Positions 38,524 through 47,790 of a stretch of DNA of 64,000 nt are shown here, piece by piece; within the stretch, counting starts at the first letter, position 1; the number at the start of each line of letters is the position of its first letter. The DNA is from Sulfurimonas sp. (lineage in GTDB: Bacteria; Campylobacterota; Campylobacteria; Campylobacterales; Sulfurimonadaceae): contig JAQTZE010000005.1 of assembly GCA_028687935.1 (NCBI GenBank), positions 124,001 to 188,000 on the forward strand, given 5' to 3'. The notes beneath the pieces were generated by a model. It worked only from the letters and a program-made list of their open reading frames with translations. It was not told the DNA's origin and did not search any database. A program made the position numbers and the translations under genes.

Positions 38524-39200
38524 TATCGCATCCTATCCATTAATATAGCTCCAGCCACACTGACATTGAGTGAGTCGAAGTCATGAGCCATCTTAATACT
38601 GACAACCTTGTCCAGCTTTGAGATAATGCGAGGTGTCAGACCTTCACCCTCACCTCCAAGAACCAATACTTTTCGCTCAGCGACCTTGCATGTGCGGATA
38701 TCTTCACCACTCATATCAGCACCATAGAGGATTAAACCTGACATCTTAAGGTCGTTGAGTACATCATGAATATTGTGCTCAAGTGCAAGAGGCATATCAA
38801 AAAGCGCTCCTGTGCTGGTTCGGAGAATTGGCTCGATTGTAAGATTTTTAAGACCACAAACAACGATAGCTTCTACACCGAGTGCATATGCACTTCTCAC
38901 TATCGCTCCGATGTTTCCAACATCAGTTACGTTTGATAAAACTAGGACAAAATCTTTATTTAGAAATGATTTAAAATCATGCAAAAGATAATCATCAACT
39001 TCGGCTAAAAAGCCTTGATGATTTGCGTTTTTACACATTTTAGAAGCGGCCTCAGCGGGAACTCTTTTGACTTCAAAACCCATCTTCATCAAACGCGAGT
39101 ACTCTTTTTTCTCTAACTCTTTTGCGAGGTACAAGGTTTTGATTTTATTTGGGTAATTTTCTATTACATAATATATTGGTTGTTTTGCATAAATTAACAT
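38523..39200 (-). CDS. SpoU/TrmH-family RNA 2'-O-methyltransferase
   Basis: 225 residues of the SPOUT family. The three motifs are visible: NVTDVGNIGAIVRSAYALG near 90, VLGGEGEGLTPR near 184 and DSLNVSVAGAILM near 206, which form the knotted SAM site. An RlmB-like role on 23S rRNA is likely; target not proven. Confidence 0.88.
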   Translation of the reverse strand: MLIYAKQPIYYVIENYPNKIKTLYLAKELEKKEYSRLMKMGFEVKRVPAEAASKMCKNANHQGFLAEVDDYLLHDFKSFLNKDFVLVLSNVTDVGNIGAIVRSAYALGVEAIVVCGLKNLTIEPILRTSTGALFDMPLALEHNIHDVLNDLKMSGLILYGADMSGEDIRTCKVAERKVLVLGGEGEGLTPRIISKLDKVVSIKMAHDFDSLNVSVAGAILMDRMR

Positions 39201-39265
39201 AAGCGTATTTTATCTAAAAAAAACTATGTTCGTATTAACATATGAGGGAAAGAGTTCTAAAAGTG

Positions 39266-40081
39266 TTAAAGATTTAAAAGACGGTTATAGCAGGCTTTTG
39301 TATTTTCACCCGTGATTTTACTGATGAGTTTCGCCTGTACTTTTTTTGGAAGGTCAAGCTCTAAAATATCGTTTTGCGTCACAGCACTGCTGTTTTGCGC
39401 GGTAGCCGCTTCGATGACTACGACCCATTCGCCTTTGTAGTTTCCATCAAGCGCATTAAAGATCTCTTTTGCACTGCCATGTAAAAAACGTTGATATTTC
39501 TTTGTCAGCTCTTTTGCGAGAAAGATTCTACGAGTACTTTCAACTTTATCGATTTCTAAAAGTAGTTTGTCGAGTCTGTGAGGAGATTCGTACAAAACCG
39601 TTGTATAGCCGTTGTACATCGCCTCTTGCAATCCCGCCGCTCGAGAATCACCTTTGTGATCCAAAAAGCCTAAAAAGAGCATTTTTGTCTGCACAAAACC
39701 ACTTGCTACAAACGCAGTCAACACTGCGTTTGCTCCAGGGAGGATGTCATACTTTATTTGATTATCGATGCAGTAACGCACCAAAGTCTGCCCAGGATCA
39801 CTGATTCCAGGCATTCCTGCGTCGCTTACATAAACCACATTACGCTCAAAAAATGAAGCTTCGAGTTTTGCAACAAAGGCATCTTCATTGTGTGAATGTA
39901 AGGAGATAAATTCTTGATTTTCTATAAACTGCGTTTGGTAGCGTTCTTTGAGAATGTGGATGAGTTTTTTTGTGATGCGAGTGTCTTCGCAGAGGAGTAC
40001 CTCAGCGCCACTGAGAAGCTCAATGGCTCTGAGTGACATGTCACCGATATTTCCAATCGGAGTTGGAACTAAAGATAACAA
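39266..40081 (-). CDS. rsmI: 16S rRNA (cytidine 1402-2'-O)-methyltransferase
   Basis: 271 residues of the tetrapyrrole-methylase fold with PTPIGNIGDMSLRA at residues 6-19, CEDTR near 35, SDAGMPGISDPG near 89 and LYESPHRL near 160, the standard RsmI set. It lies immediately downstream of rpmE. It contains a perfect inverted pair of the AAACGCAG word near 39711-39733. Confidence 0.93.
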   Translation of the reverse strand: MLSLVPTPIGNIGDMSLRAIELLSGAEVLLCEDTRITKKLIHILKERYQTQFIENQEFISLHSHNEDAFVAKLEASFFERNVVYVSDAGMPGISDPGQTLVRYCIDNQIKYDILPGANAVLTAFVASGFVQTKMLFLGFLDHKGDSRAAGLQEAMYNGYTTVLYESPHRLDKLLLEIDKVESTRRIFLAKELTKKYQRFLHGSAKEIFNALDGNYKGEWVVVIEAATAQNSSAVTQNDILELDLPKKVQAKLISKITGENTKACYNRLLNL

Positions 40082-40090
40082 AGTTTGAAA

Positions 40091-40291
40091 CTATTTTTTA
40101 GCGTAACGAGCGTTAAATTTCTCAATACGTCCAGCAGTATCTACATTTCTCTCAGAACCTGTGAAGAATGGGTGACACTCATTACAGATATCGATACGAA
40201 GTTCGCTGTTTTTGCCTTTTGTTTCAAATGTGTTGCCACATGCGCATGTAACTGTACAAGTTACTAATTCTGGGTGAAGATTCTTTTTCAT
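40091..40291 (-). CDS. rpmE: 50S ribosomal protein L31
   Basis: 66 residues with the zinc-binding cysteines of the C+ form: [11 protein letters not shown] near 15 and [10 protein letters not shown] near 36. The frame is open further upstream but the family starts MKKNLHPE, so ATG 40291 is chosen, with AAGG upstream. Zinc-containing L31 serves as a ribosomal zinc store in other bacteria. Confidence 0.95.
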   Translation of the reverse strand: MKKNLHPELVTCTVTCACGNTFETKGKNSELRIDICNECHPFFTGSERNVDTAGRIEKFNARYAKK

Positions 40292-40424
40292 GTTTTGCCT
40301 TTTGATACTCGTTAGTGTGCGAATATCTATATATTTTTTATATCCGTATGGGGGCGGATAGGTTTGTGAGCGCGAATTATATCCAAATATTTCTTTCTTT
40401 ACAACACATTCTGCTTCGAACAAA

Positions 40425-40480
40425 GCAAGCTTTAGTGCCTTAGCGGCTAGCGTAGATTATTGGGCTTTGCTCAATAATCG
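40425..40480. repeat. Repeat GCTTTAGTGCCTTAGCGGC with adjoining hairpin
   Basis: A conserved block around GCTTTAGTGCCTTAGCGGC is followed by an 11-base-pair stem GATTATTGGGC / GCTCAATAATC (40455-40479). A nearly identical block with a different hairpin lies at 48497-48552. Both sit just past the stop of a minus-strand gene (here rsmE), so they probably act as terminators. Confidence 0.6.
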
Positions 40481-40484
40481 TTTT

Positions 40485-41156
40485 TCATAATAGTATTTTA
40501 CTTGCTACAGCAACTACAGCACTCTCGGAGCGAAGAACCATAGGCGTTGCCAGTCTGAAGTTTTCTTGTGATGCGACTAAGGCACGTTCCTCTTTGGAAA
40601 AACCGCCTTCGCAACCGATAAGTACTGTTTCAAAGGCTGCGTTTTGCTCTAGAACATTCTCACAAAAATCAAAGACTTTCGTATCTGGATTTTCTGCAAG
40701 GAAAGTTTTGATATTTTTAGCCCTAGCAAACTCTATAAAAGAGCTGCGTCCTGATTGTTGCATCGATGCTTCCAAGATTCGCTCAAAACGTTCAAAATCA
40801 AGTTTAAAGTTGTTTTGACTGCGTTCACAGGAGATAAAAGTGATCTTGCTCACACCTATTTCACTGAGCATCGGCAGGACTTTTTCTATCGATTTTGCAT
40901 CGATAATACACCAGCCGATGTGAAGTTTTTTGCTACTTTGCATCTCTTCATGAGCAGATGAAAGAAGTTTGAGTTCTACGCTTCTGCCACCCGCTTCAGT
41001 GATCTCATAACTGTGTAGTGTTGACAACTCATTTTTCGCTCGAAAGTTCACAATATCGCCTACTTTATGACGGCGCACTTTGATGAGATATTTGTGTAAC
41101 TCTCCTTTGATGCTCAAAAAATCTTTGGAAGCTTCATCATGCAAAACATAGATCAT
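40485..41156 (-). CDS. rsmE: 16S rRNA (uracil 1498-N3)-methyltransferase
   Basis: 223 residues of the RsmE SPOUT family: N-terminal PUA-like part (YLIKVRRHKVGDIV) and C-terminal motifs LIGCEGGFSKEE near 186 and LRSESAVVA near 210. The start ATG 41156 overlaps the stop of the membrane-protein gene upstream (ATGA). Confidence 0.9.
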   Translation of the reverse strand: MIYVLHDEASKDFLSIKGELHKYLIKVRRHKVGDIVNFRAKNELSTLHSYEITEAGGRSVELKLLSSAHEEMQSSKKLHIGWCIIDAKSIEKVLPMLSEIGVSKITFISCERSQNNFKLDFERFERILEASMQQSGRSSFIEFARAKNIKTFLAENPDTKVFDFCENVLEQNAAFETVLIGCEGGFSKEERALVASQENFRLATPMVLRSESAVVAVASKILL

Positions 41157-41560
41157 GCCCACATCCAAAGTGAGATAGCAAGCGTTATCACTATCTCACT
41201 CAGTAGTATTTTCATCCCAAAAGGCTTAAATCTCTCCAAAGCACTTGCATCTTTGATACTGCTATATTTGAGGGCTTTTGCGCGTTTTACTTCTAGCACT
41301 ATAAACGCAAGAGCAAAAAATATCATGACTATATTTGCAAGCGTAAACTCAAGATGTTTTGCCGCCATCATGATGACACCCGTAAAGATAACACCAGCTA
41401 TTGCCATCGAGCCTATTGGCGTAAAGAGAGTCATTACTCTCTTATATTTGCCTATCTCTTTGGCTCTGTAAAGCAAAAAAAGATTGATAAAAACTACTAT
41501 TAAAATTCCAATAACACTATAGTTATGTGTTACAATACTCATATCATACATTTCATTCAT
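41153..41560 (-). CDS. Four-helix membrane protein of unknown function
   Basis: 135 residues with four hydrophobic helices (about 10-30, 42-65, 74-92, 113-134). No motif that I recognise. Translationally coupled to rsmE; I recall a similar unnamed membrane protein at this place in Campylobacter jejuni. Confidence 0.7.
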   Translation of the reverse strand: MNEMYDMSIVTHNYSVIGILIVVFINLFLLYRAKEIGKYKRVMTLFTPIGSMAIAGVIFTGVIMMAAKHLEFTLANIVMIFFALAFIVLEVKRAKALKYSSIKDASALERFKPFGMKILLSEIVITLAISLWMWA

Positions 41561-41604
41561 AGTGAAATTTTATACTAATAATACTTTTTATACAAGAGGC
41601 GAAG

Positions 41605-42822
41605 ATGGCAGTAACTGTTGAAGAAGCACTGGAAATTATCTACACACATATCAAAGCTAAATCACTCAAAATTATACCAATTGAAAATGCTTTGGGTTAT
41701 GTCTTGGGTGAAAATATCATCGCCACACATAATCTTCCTCCCTATGACAACTCTGCTATGGACGGGTATGCCGTGAAGATCGAAGACGGTGGTAAATGTG
41801 TCAAAGTTGCACACACTATCTTCGCAGGTGATGATTTTCACGAAGAACTCCAGCATGAAAACGCAATCAAAATCATGACGGGTGCAAAAATTCCATTGGG
41901 AACGCAATGTATTGTTCCCGTTGAAGAGACGCAAGAGTGCGAAGATGGCGTTTTACTCCCACAAAATCTTGTCCTCTCCAAACACATTAGGCTCAGCGGA
42001 GAAGATATCAAAAAAGAGACGCTACTCCTACGCAAAGGAGAACGTCTCAATGCTTATTCCATCACACTTTTAGCTTCCCAAGGCATCACACACATCAAAG
42101 TCTACAAAAAACCACGCGTTTCACTTTTTGCCTCAGGCAATGAGCTCAAGATGCACTTTGAACAAGTAGAATCATATCAACTCTACAATACAAACACGCC
42201 AATGCTACTTTCACGATGCAAGGAACTTGGCTGTGAAGTTGAGTTTATAGGTACAGCAAACGACACTGTTGACGCTATCAAAGAGCACATCAAAAGCGCG
42301 CTTGAATGTGACCTTATCATCACTTCGGGCGGTGTCAGTGTCGGAGATGCGGACTTTACAAAAGAGGCATTTGGGGCTTTTGGCTGTGATAACTTTTTTG
42401 AAAAGATAGAAGTAAAACCTGGAAAACCTACGACTTTTGGGCGTATCGGTGAGACTTTTGTACTCAATCTTCCAGGCAATCCACTTGCCGCTGCACTTAA
42501 TCTTGAACTCTTTGGACAAAGTATCATTTTGGCACTCAGTGGAGATCATTCAAGATTTTTAAACACTATAGATGCAAAGATGCAAGAGGATTTTGAGGTA
42601 AGAAAAGGACGTCGTTCTTTGATTCCTGGATTTTTTGATGGAGAGTATTTTAAAGTCTGTGATCAATTTGCACCAGGGATGATATCTCCACTCGCTTATG
42701 CAAACGCATATATTATGATAGATGATGCCTGCGCCCATATAGCGCAAAACGCAACTGTAAAAATTATCCCTACAAAGTTTCGTTTTACCTCAGAGCATAT
42801 AAAAGATTTGGTGACGCGCTAA
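41605..42822 (+). CDS. moeA: Molybdopterin molybdenumtransferase
   Basis: Inserts molybdenum into molybdopterin. 405 residues: DNSAMDGYA near 49, EDIKKETLLLRKGERL near 133, the MPT-binding domain with TSGGVSVGDAD near 238, and LNLPGNPLAAAL near 288. A -10-like TATACT lies upstream at about 41571. It belongs with moaA nearby and the orphan molybdoenzyme at 31.4 kb. Stops overlap the convergent queD by four bases. Confidence 0.94.
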   Translation: MAVTVEEALEIIYTHIKAKSLKIIPIENALGYVLGENIIATHNLPPYDNSAMDGYAVKIEDGGKCVKVAHTIFAGDDFHEELQHENAIKIMTGAKIPLGTQCIVPVEETQECEDGVLLPQNLVLSKHIRLSGEDIKKETLLLRKGERLNAYSITLLASQGITHIKVYKKPRVSLFASGNELKMHFEQVESYQLYNTNTPMLLSRCKELGCEVEFIGTANDTVDAIKEHIKSALECDLIITSGGVSVGDADFTKEAFGAFGCDNFFEKIEVKPGKPTTFGRIGETFVLNLPGNPLAAALNLELFGQSIILALSGDHSRFLNTIDAKMQEDFEVRKGRRSLIPGFFDGEYFKVCDQFAPGMISPLAYANAYIMIDDACAHIAQNATVKIIPTKFRFTSEHIKDLVTR

Positions 42823-43400
42823 ACGCTTTGAGGATTTACAAATCTCTCGCTGCGTTTTATCTTCTCCCAAAGCTCTCTATCTGCCCAATCATTTTGGACT
42901 TCTTGTGAAAAAAGTATCTCTTCGAGTTTGATGATTCCCATATTTTGCGAGTAGGCATCCGCCTCAAAACATTGAGCATAACCACTCTGCGTTTCATGGA
43001 CGATAATACTGTGAAGTTTGACCTCTTTTTCGCCATTGACACTTGAAGTGAGCTTGAGAAGTTTATCTATCATCACAAATATCACGCGTGAGAACTGCTC
43101 CGCAGAGGGAGAAACAGGAAGTTCTACCCATCTGTGAGAATGCTTTTTCATATCTGCAATATACTCTTTACTGTCGCCATTCCAGAGTGCTACAGCATGA
43201 TCAAAACTCTCCACAAGCGCTTTCATATTTTGTTTCATCAGTCCAAAATCATAGATCATCTGTCCATTGTCCAAAAAGTTTGATTCAAAAAGAAGTTCTA
43301 CTCTGTATGAATGCCCGTGCAAAGAACTTCTGCATTTCACACTTGAGCAACCTCGCACGATATGCGCATTTTCAAATGTAAACATTTTGCGTATTATCAT
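42819..43400 (-). CDS. queD: 6-carboxy-5,6,7,8-tetrahydropterin synthase
   Basis: Second step of 7-deazaguanine (queuosine) synthesis. 193 residues, longer than the usual ~120-140, with the zinc and catalytic motif SSVKCRSSLHGHSYRVE near 19-35 and DFGLMKQNM near 51. The central and C-terminal parts hold an insertion typical of the larger epsilonproteobacterial form. It is next to queE in the same direction, with one base between them. Confidence 0.9.
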   Translation of the reverse strand: MIIRKMFTFENAHIVRGCSSVKCRSSLHGHSYRVELLFESNFLDNGQMIYDFGLMKQNMKALVESFDHAVALWNGDSKEYIADMKKHSHRWVELPVSPSAEQFSRVIFVMIDKLLKLTSSVNGEKEVKLHSIIVHETQSGYAQCFEADAYSQNMGIIKLEEILFSQEVQNDWADRELWEKIKRSERFVNPQSV

Positions 43401-43401
43401 C

Positions 43402-44160
43402 TCATATTCCTTTGTTTTGATCCCAGATTCTTATGTGCAGTCTGTCACTGAAATTATAGCCCTTCTCTTTACAAAACTCTATAAGTGGCTCTGTGTTTTT
43501 TTCCACTTCCGCTCTGCTTCCGCCAAGAGGCATACAGTAGACTTTCGTGCGCGGCGCATGAAGTTGTATCTCTTCTATTTCCTCTTCTAGCCCAAGATTT
43601 ATGGATTCTGCATCTATTGAAAATTTGAAAAATGCTTCTCTTGCGTTTGTAGCGATTGCGTTTATCACATCAGGACGTATGCGTTTATTCTCGCTCTCAC
43701 CTGAATTTGAAAGTTTGATTGAGAGGGCAAAAATACATTTTTTATAAATAGGATATTTCTCAAAATCAACAGCCAAAGAACCGTTTGTCTCAAAAGTGAT
43801 CGTGTGCCCCAAGGCATCAAGCGCTTCTAAAAACGCAACGAAGAGAGGATCACTTGCATAGATAAGCGGCTCGCCACCTGTGAGGACAACATCAACACCC
43901 TCAGGAAGTTCATACAAATCCAAAACATTCAAAAGCTCTTGAGTATCTTTGATAGGGTTCCAAGTATGTGCAAAGTGCTCTTTATTGACCGCATACACAG
44001 TATCGCAACCAAGCACTTTCGTCCCATCAGCAGCTTCTTCTACACATCCAAAACCCTCGCAGCGCATATTGCAACCGCCAAAGCGAAAAAAGAGCGATGG
44101 CGAACCCGTGTAACGGCCCTCGCCTTGTATGGAGTAGAAATGTTCAACAAGATAAAGCAT
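43402..44160 (-). CDS. queE: 7-carboxy-7-deazaguanine synthase
   Basis: Radical SAM enzyme that converts the QueD product to the 7-deazaguanine ring. 252 residues: IQGEGRYTGSPSLFFRFGGC leads into CNMRCEGFGC near 31-40, where the spacing between the Cys ligands is wider than the standard CxxxCxxC, and VVLTGGEPL near 92 for SAM. The pairing with queD supports the call. A long internal loop is also present. Confidence 0.9.
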   Translation of the reverse strand: MLYLVEHFYSIQGEGRYTGSPSLFFRFGGCNMRCEGFGCVEEAADGTKVLGCDTVYAVNKEHFAHTWNPIKDTQELLNVLDLYELPEGVDVVLTGGEPLIYASDPLFVAFLEALDALGHTITFETNGSLAVDFEKYPIYKKCIFALSIKLSNSGESENKRIRPDVINAIATNAREAFFKFSIDAESINLGLEEEIEEIQLHAPRTKVYCMPLGGSRAEVEKNTEPLIEFCKEKGYNFSDRLHIRIWDQNKGI

Positions 44161-44189
44161 CTTTTTCCTATTTTTTATTTATATCTGTA

Positions 44190-44245
44190 TCTTCAACCGC
44201 ACAAGAGATTAGTTAGTCCCTCACAATGACTGCGTTTCGTCCACT
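44190..44245. repeat. Degenerate copy of the GTCATTGNGAGG repeat
   Basis: Minus strand: AACGCAGTCATTGTGAGGGA followed by ACTAACTAATCTC. It resembles the widespread intergenic family GTCATTGCGAGG...GCAATC, a copy of which lies at 47862. Located in the gap between moaA and queE. Confidence 0.5.
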
Positions 44246-44252
44246 ACTTCTC

Positions 44253-45218
44253 TCACCCACCCGTTTCATAAAAGGCGCGTTTAGAGATTTCATTATCTTC
44301 TCCGCCCCAGCGATTTTTTTCGGGTTTTGTTCGTACTACTTCTTTGAGAACCAGTGCTGCACCTTTAATATCACCGCGTTTGATAGATTCCGCTATACTC
44401 ATCGCCTCATCAAAGTAGAGACACGGGATAAGTTGCCCTTCCGCTGTGAGACGTATGCGATTGCATTTTTTGCAAAAGTCATCTGCGTATGGTTCGATAA
44501 TACCAAATCTATAGCCATCTTCCATTTTATAATAATGCGATGGAGATGAACCATCAAATCCTTCATCTTCAAAACTATAGTGCTCTCTTAATATTGCAAG
44601 GAGTTCAGGAGATTTGAGTCCCTGAATCTCTTTTTTTGCATAAGAGTTTTCCATATATTCGATAAAACGCACACTTATACCGCGTACTTTACAATACTCA
44701 AGAACATCCACTATCTCATCGGCATTCATATTTTTCATAGGAACCATGTTTGCTTTGACTTTGAGACCAACTTTAACTGCTTCTTCCACACCTTCAAGGA
44801 CGTTTTTGAGGACATCTTTGCCTGCTATCGCTTGTGCGACTTCTGGCTTGAGTGTATCTATACTTACATTGATACGTTTGAGTCCTGCATCTTTGAGTCT
44901 TTGAGCAGTTCCTTTGAGTAAAAAGGCATTGGTCGTCATCGCAAGATCGATAGTCGGTTCATAGTCGTAAATCATCTTGATAAATTTATCCAAATCCTCA
45001 CGTAAAAGTGGCTCACCGCCTGTGATACGGATTTTTTTGATTCCTTCATCTATGGCTACTTTCATAAACTCAAAGAGCTCTTCAAAAGAGAGTAGATTTT
45101 CTTTTGGTACCCAAGAAAAAGGCTTTTCAGGCATACAGTATTGGCATCTGAAGTTACATCGTTCTGTGACCGAAACTCTGAGATAATCCACTACTCTTGC
45201 ATAACTGTCTATAAGCAT
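44253..45218 (-). CDS. moaA: GTP 3',8-cyclase
   Basis: First step of molybdenum cofactor synthesis. 321 residues: radical SAM cluster CNFRCQYC near 21-28, [10 protein letters not shown] near 64, second Fe-S cluster region [18 protein letters not shown] near 249-266, and the essential GG at the C-terminus. Complete and intact. Confidence 0.96.
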   Translation of the reverse strand: MLIDSYARVVDYLRVSVTERCNFRCQYCMPEKPFSWVPKENLLSFEELFEFMKVAIDEGIKKIRITGGEPLLREDLDKFIKMIYDYEPTIDLAMTTNAFLLKGTAQRLKDAGLKRINVSIDTLKPEVAQAIAGKDVLKNVLEGVEEAVKVGLKVKANMVPMKNMNADEIVDVLEYCKVRGISVRFIEYMENSYAKKEIQGLKSPELLAILREHYSFEDEGFDGSSPSHYYKMEDGYRFGIIEPYADDFCKKCNRIRLTAEGQLIPCLYFDEAMSIAESIKRGDIKGAALVLKEVVRTKPEKNRWGGEDNEISKRAFYETGG

Positions 45219-45303
45219 TCTCTATCCTGTCTATTTATATTGGGTTATTATAGCTTTTGGAGTTAAAATGTAAGTTGATGCAAGTCATAAAGTTGGAAAG
45301 TTA

Positions 45304-45334
45304 ATAAATTCCCAAGTAAGACTTGGAAATTTAT
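45304..45334. terminator. Terminator hairpin of the SHOCT lipoprotein gene
   Basis: Stem ATAAATTCCCAAGT / ACTTGGAAATTTAT (13 of 14 pairs), loop AAG, ten bases past the stop of the minus-strand gene. Member of the CCCAAGT hairpin family. Confidence 0.7.
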
Positions 45335-45343
45335 AGAAGTAGA

Positions 45344-45967
45344 TTATTTAGCGAGGATTTCTGCTTTGAGTTTTGTAAACTCTGCATCTGTCAAAATACC
45401 TTGCGTTTTAAGTGCTGCTGCGTTTTGAAGCTCTTCTGTTTTTGATTTTGTGTAGACTACTTGTGGTGCTACAACTGCACTTGGCTCTTCTTTTGGCATA
45501 ATTAGTTCAGAGATGATATTCTCTTCTTTGACATATTCACCTGCAAGTGTTGTATTGCTGAGTTCTTCATAAGCAACATTTGAGTTGACTCTTTTGATCT
45601 CAAATTTTCCAAAATCATCTGCAAAACTGTGTATTTGAAGATAGTATGTTTTACCTGCTGCAAGGTCCATCTCGATTTTTTGTTCTTCTAAGTCAGCTCT
45701 ATAAGCAGAGATAGTGAGCATACCTGGTTTAAGGTTGAGCACTTGATACTCTCCTACTTTCATACTACCCTCTGTTTTTTTACCATTGACACCTACTTTA
45801 TATGTAGAAACTCTTGTTGTCATATTGATACCAGAATCAGGTACTACATAGACATATACGAGTGCTGCGTTTTCAAGTGGAGCCTGTTTTTCAAACGCAA
45901 CTTTGCTACATGCCATAAAAAGCATACCCAGAAGGATTGTGCTAAAGATTAAAGCGATTTTTTTCAT
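45344..45967 (-). CDS. Lipoprotein with DUF2846-like and SHOCT domains
   Basis: 207 residues. The signal ends in lipobox LGMLFMAC with the lipidated Cys at 20. Residues 30-140 resemble DUF2846 (alternating beta strands, YYLQIHSF...FGKFEIKRV), and the last 30 residues are a SHOCT motif (LKTQGILTDAEFTKLKAEIL), which often mediates oligomerisation. Likely anchored in the outer or inner membrane facing the periplasm. Monocistronic. Confidence 0.75.
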   Translation of the reverse strand: MKKIALIFSTILLGMLFMACSKVAFEKQAPLENAALVYVYVVPDSGINMTTRVSTYKVGVNGKKTEGSMKVGEYQVLNLKPGMLTISAYRADLEEQKIEMDLAAGKTYYLQIHSFADDFGKFEIKRVNSNVAYEELSNTTLAGEYVKEENIISELIMPKEEPSAVVAPQVVYTKSKTEELQNAAALKTQGILTDAEFTKLKAEILAK

Positions 45968-46088
45968 TGTTTCTCTCTTATGTAAATTGTGTTGTTGATT
46001 ATACAGAAATAGTTTAAACTTGAGCTAAAAAATGTGGGTTTCGTTCGTTTCAAATAAAAGAGATGAGAAGTTTATGAAGTTTTATATG

Positions 46089-46114
46089 CATTCCCAAGCA
46101 AAAGCTTAGGAATG
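46089..46114. terminator. Terminator hairpin of the porin gene
   Basis: CATTCCCAAGC / GCTTAGGAATG with an AAAA loop, 30 bases after the porin stop on the minus strand. Same CCCAAG...CTTGGG design as at 7966 and 45304. Confidence 0.7.
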
Positions 46115-46143
46115 AGTAAATATCTTTTAAGAAAGAGTTCTTA

Positions 46144-47508
46144 TTAGAAGTTTACAGAAGTAACAACACGAACGTAGTTACCACCAATTTTATCATCAGT
46201 TGCATTATCAGCAAATGAACGGTTCATTAACACACCCATGATGTTGAAATCACCAAGTTTTTGAGAAACAATAAAGTCAACTTCAGTAGTTTCATGCTGA
46301 TCTGCTGTGCCGCTTAAACCTAATGCACCAACTGAATCAGCATTGTCATGGCTATTTTTGTTCATAACACCTTGAAGTGCTAAACCAGTTGTACCAAGTT
46401 TACCAGAAGCTTTCAATTTGAATGCAGTTGCACCCGGTTGAGCCACATAAAGACCGTCTGTATAGATAGCTTCAGTTGGTAGTTTAGATTTTTTGAAACC
46501 TGTTGCAGTATTTGCAACTGGTAAGTCACCTTCAGATACTGTAGAAGCAGCTGCGAAAAGTGTAATATCAGAAACTGTTGTATCAGCACTTAGTGCAAAC
46601 GCAGAAGTAGCATCTTCATCTATTGTTGAAACATAAGCATTATCACCATCATGAGTTACATATGCAGCGATAGCACCAATATTCACAACACCAGCTTTAA
46701 ATGTAGCATCTGCCCATAAAGCATTTACAGATACACCTGAAAAAGTTGCTGGAGCCGCTGTATACCATGTAAACCCATTAGAAAGTGCGTTGTTGATTTG
46801 GTAACCCCAAACATTTACACCAAAAGCATCAGTTTTATAAAGACCAGCTACAGCGTATGCAGTACCAAAATATTGGTTTGTTACGTCACCCTCAGTTTTA
46901 AATGATCCATCAGTATTTCCTTGACCAACATAAGCAGCGATTAAAGTTAAGTTATCAACTGAATTATTCACTAAAACAGCAGCATTGAAAGTATTTGGAG
47001 TAGCATTCCATGTTTCAGTAAACGCTAAAGGAGTATCTAGCTCTTGCTTACCAAATTTCATGATTGTACTAGCGATAAGTGGTGCAGTAATATATGCCTC
47101 TCCTACGAAAGGAGCACCATTTGTAGTATGAAGATTCGTGTCATTAGTACGATCAGCACTTACAACAACACCTTCTAAACCCATAGTTGAAGTTTGGTAT
47201 AGAGTAGCACCGAAACCAACATTTCCTTGTTTACCTGTCATAGCAAGCTTGAATACAACCTCTCCAGATGATTCATCAGTACTGAAAACATCTCCACTTC
47301 TTTCTGCAGGGATAGCAGCAATATAACCAGGAGTACCAACAGTACCAACAGCAGGAGCACCATTTGGTAATCCATAACCAGCGCCAGCGATATCACTTGT
47401 CTCATACCAAAGTTTAGCCTGACCGCTAACTTTAATATCTTCTAATGCTGACGCAACTGTAGAAAGAGCCATAGTTGCAACAGCAACCGATAATATAATT
47501 TTTTTCAT
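46144..47508 (-). CDS. Major outer-membrane porin
   Basis: 454 residues with a clear signal peptide (KKIILSVAVATMALSTVASA) and then alternating beta strands rich in Gly, Thr, Asn and Val, ending in Phe (RVVTSVNF) for barrel assembly. The start of the mature part (EDIKVSGQAKLWYETSD) is typical of the large epsilonproteobacterial porin/MOMP group. AGGAG precedes the ATG. Strong extended -10 and a stable 5' leader stem suggest high, regulated expression. Confidence 0.82.
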   Translation of the reverse strand: MKKIILSVAVATMALSTVASALEDIKVSGQAKLWYETSDIAGAGYGLPNGAPAVGTVGTPGYIAAIPAERSGDVFSTDESSGEVVFKLAMTGKQGNVGFGATLYQTSTMGLEGVVVSADRTNDTNLHTTNGAPFVGEAYITAPLIASTIMKFGKQELDTPLAFTETWNATPNTFNAAVLVNNSVDNLTLIAAYVGQGNTDGSFKTEGDVTNQYFGTAYAVAGLYKTDAFGVNVWGYQINNALSNGFTWYTAAPATFSGVSVNALWADATFKAGVVNIGAIAAYVTHDGDNAYVSTIDEDATSAFALSADTTVSDITLFAAASTVSEGDLPVANTATGFKKSKLPTEAIYTDGLYVAQPGATAFKLKASGKLGTTGLALQGVMNKNSHDNADSVGALGLSGTADQHETTEVDFIVSQKLGDFNIMGVLMNRSFADNATDDKIGGNYVRVVTSVNF

Positions 47509-47544
47509 TCATTTCTCCTGTTTTGTTAACTTACCACTCTCATG

Positions 47545-47591
47545 GAAGTGATAGCAAAAAAAGCCACAAAAGCCTATTTTACTATCACTTC
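47545..47591 (-). promoter_or_regulatory. Long stem-loop in the porin mRNA leader
   Basis: Perfect 10-base inverted repeat GAAGTGATAG (47545-47554) and CTATCACTTC (47582-47591) with a 27-base loop, lying between the porin -10 and its start codon. Probably a leader structure controlling mRNA stability or translation, or an operator bound by a dimer. Confidence 0.55.
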
Positions 47592-47621
47592 TCATAATGT
47601 GATAAATTATTTTACCCTGTC

Positions 47622-47627
47622 ATTATA
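47622..47627 (-). promoter_or_regulatory. -10 element of the porin promoter
   Basis: TATAAT on the minus strand, in the context CAACTATATAATG, about 115 bases upstream of the porin ATG. Confidence 0.6.
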
Positions 47628-47790
47628 TAGTTGCAAAATTTAATCTAAGTTTAAAGTGGTGGCTATATTTACATTTTGTTAACTTAACTGCCCTATATGT
47701 AATCTAATTGTCGTATTTATTTTGCTTATAGGTGCGAAAAAGGTCGTTGTTGTGAAGAAAGTGAGGGTTGTGTCATAAAGCACATATGGG

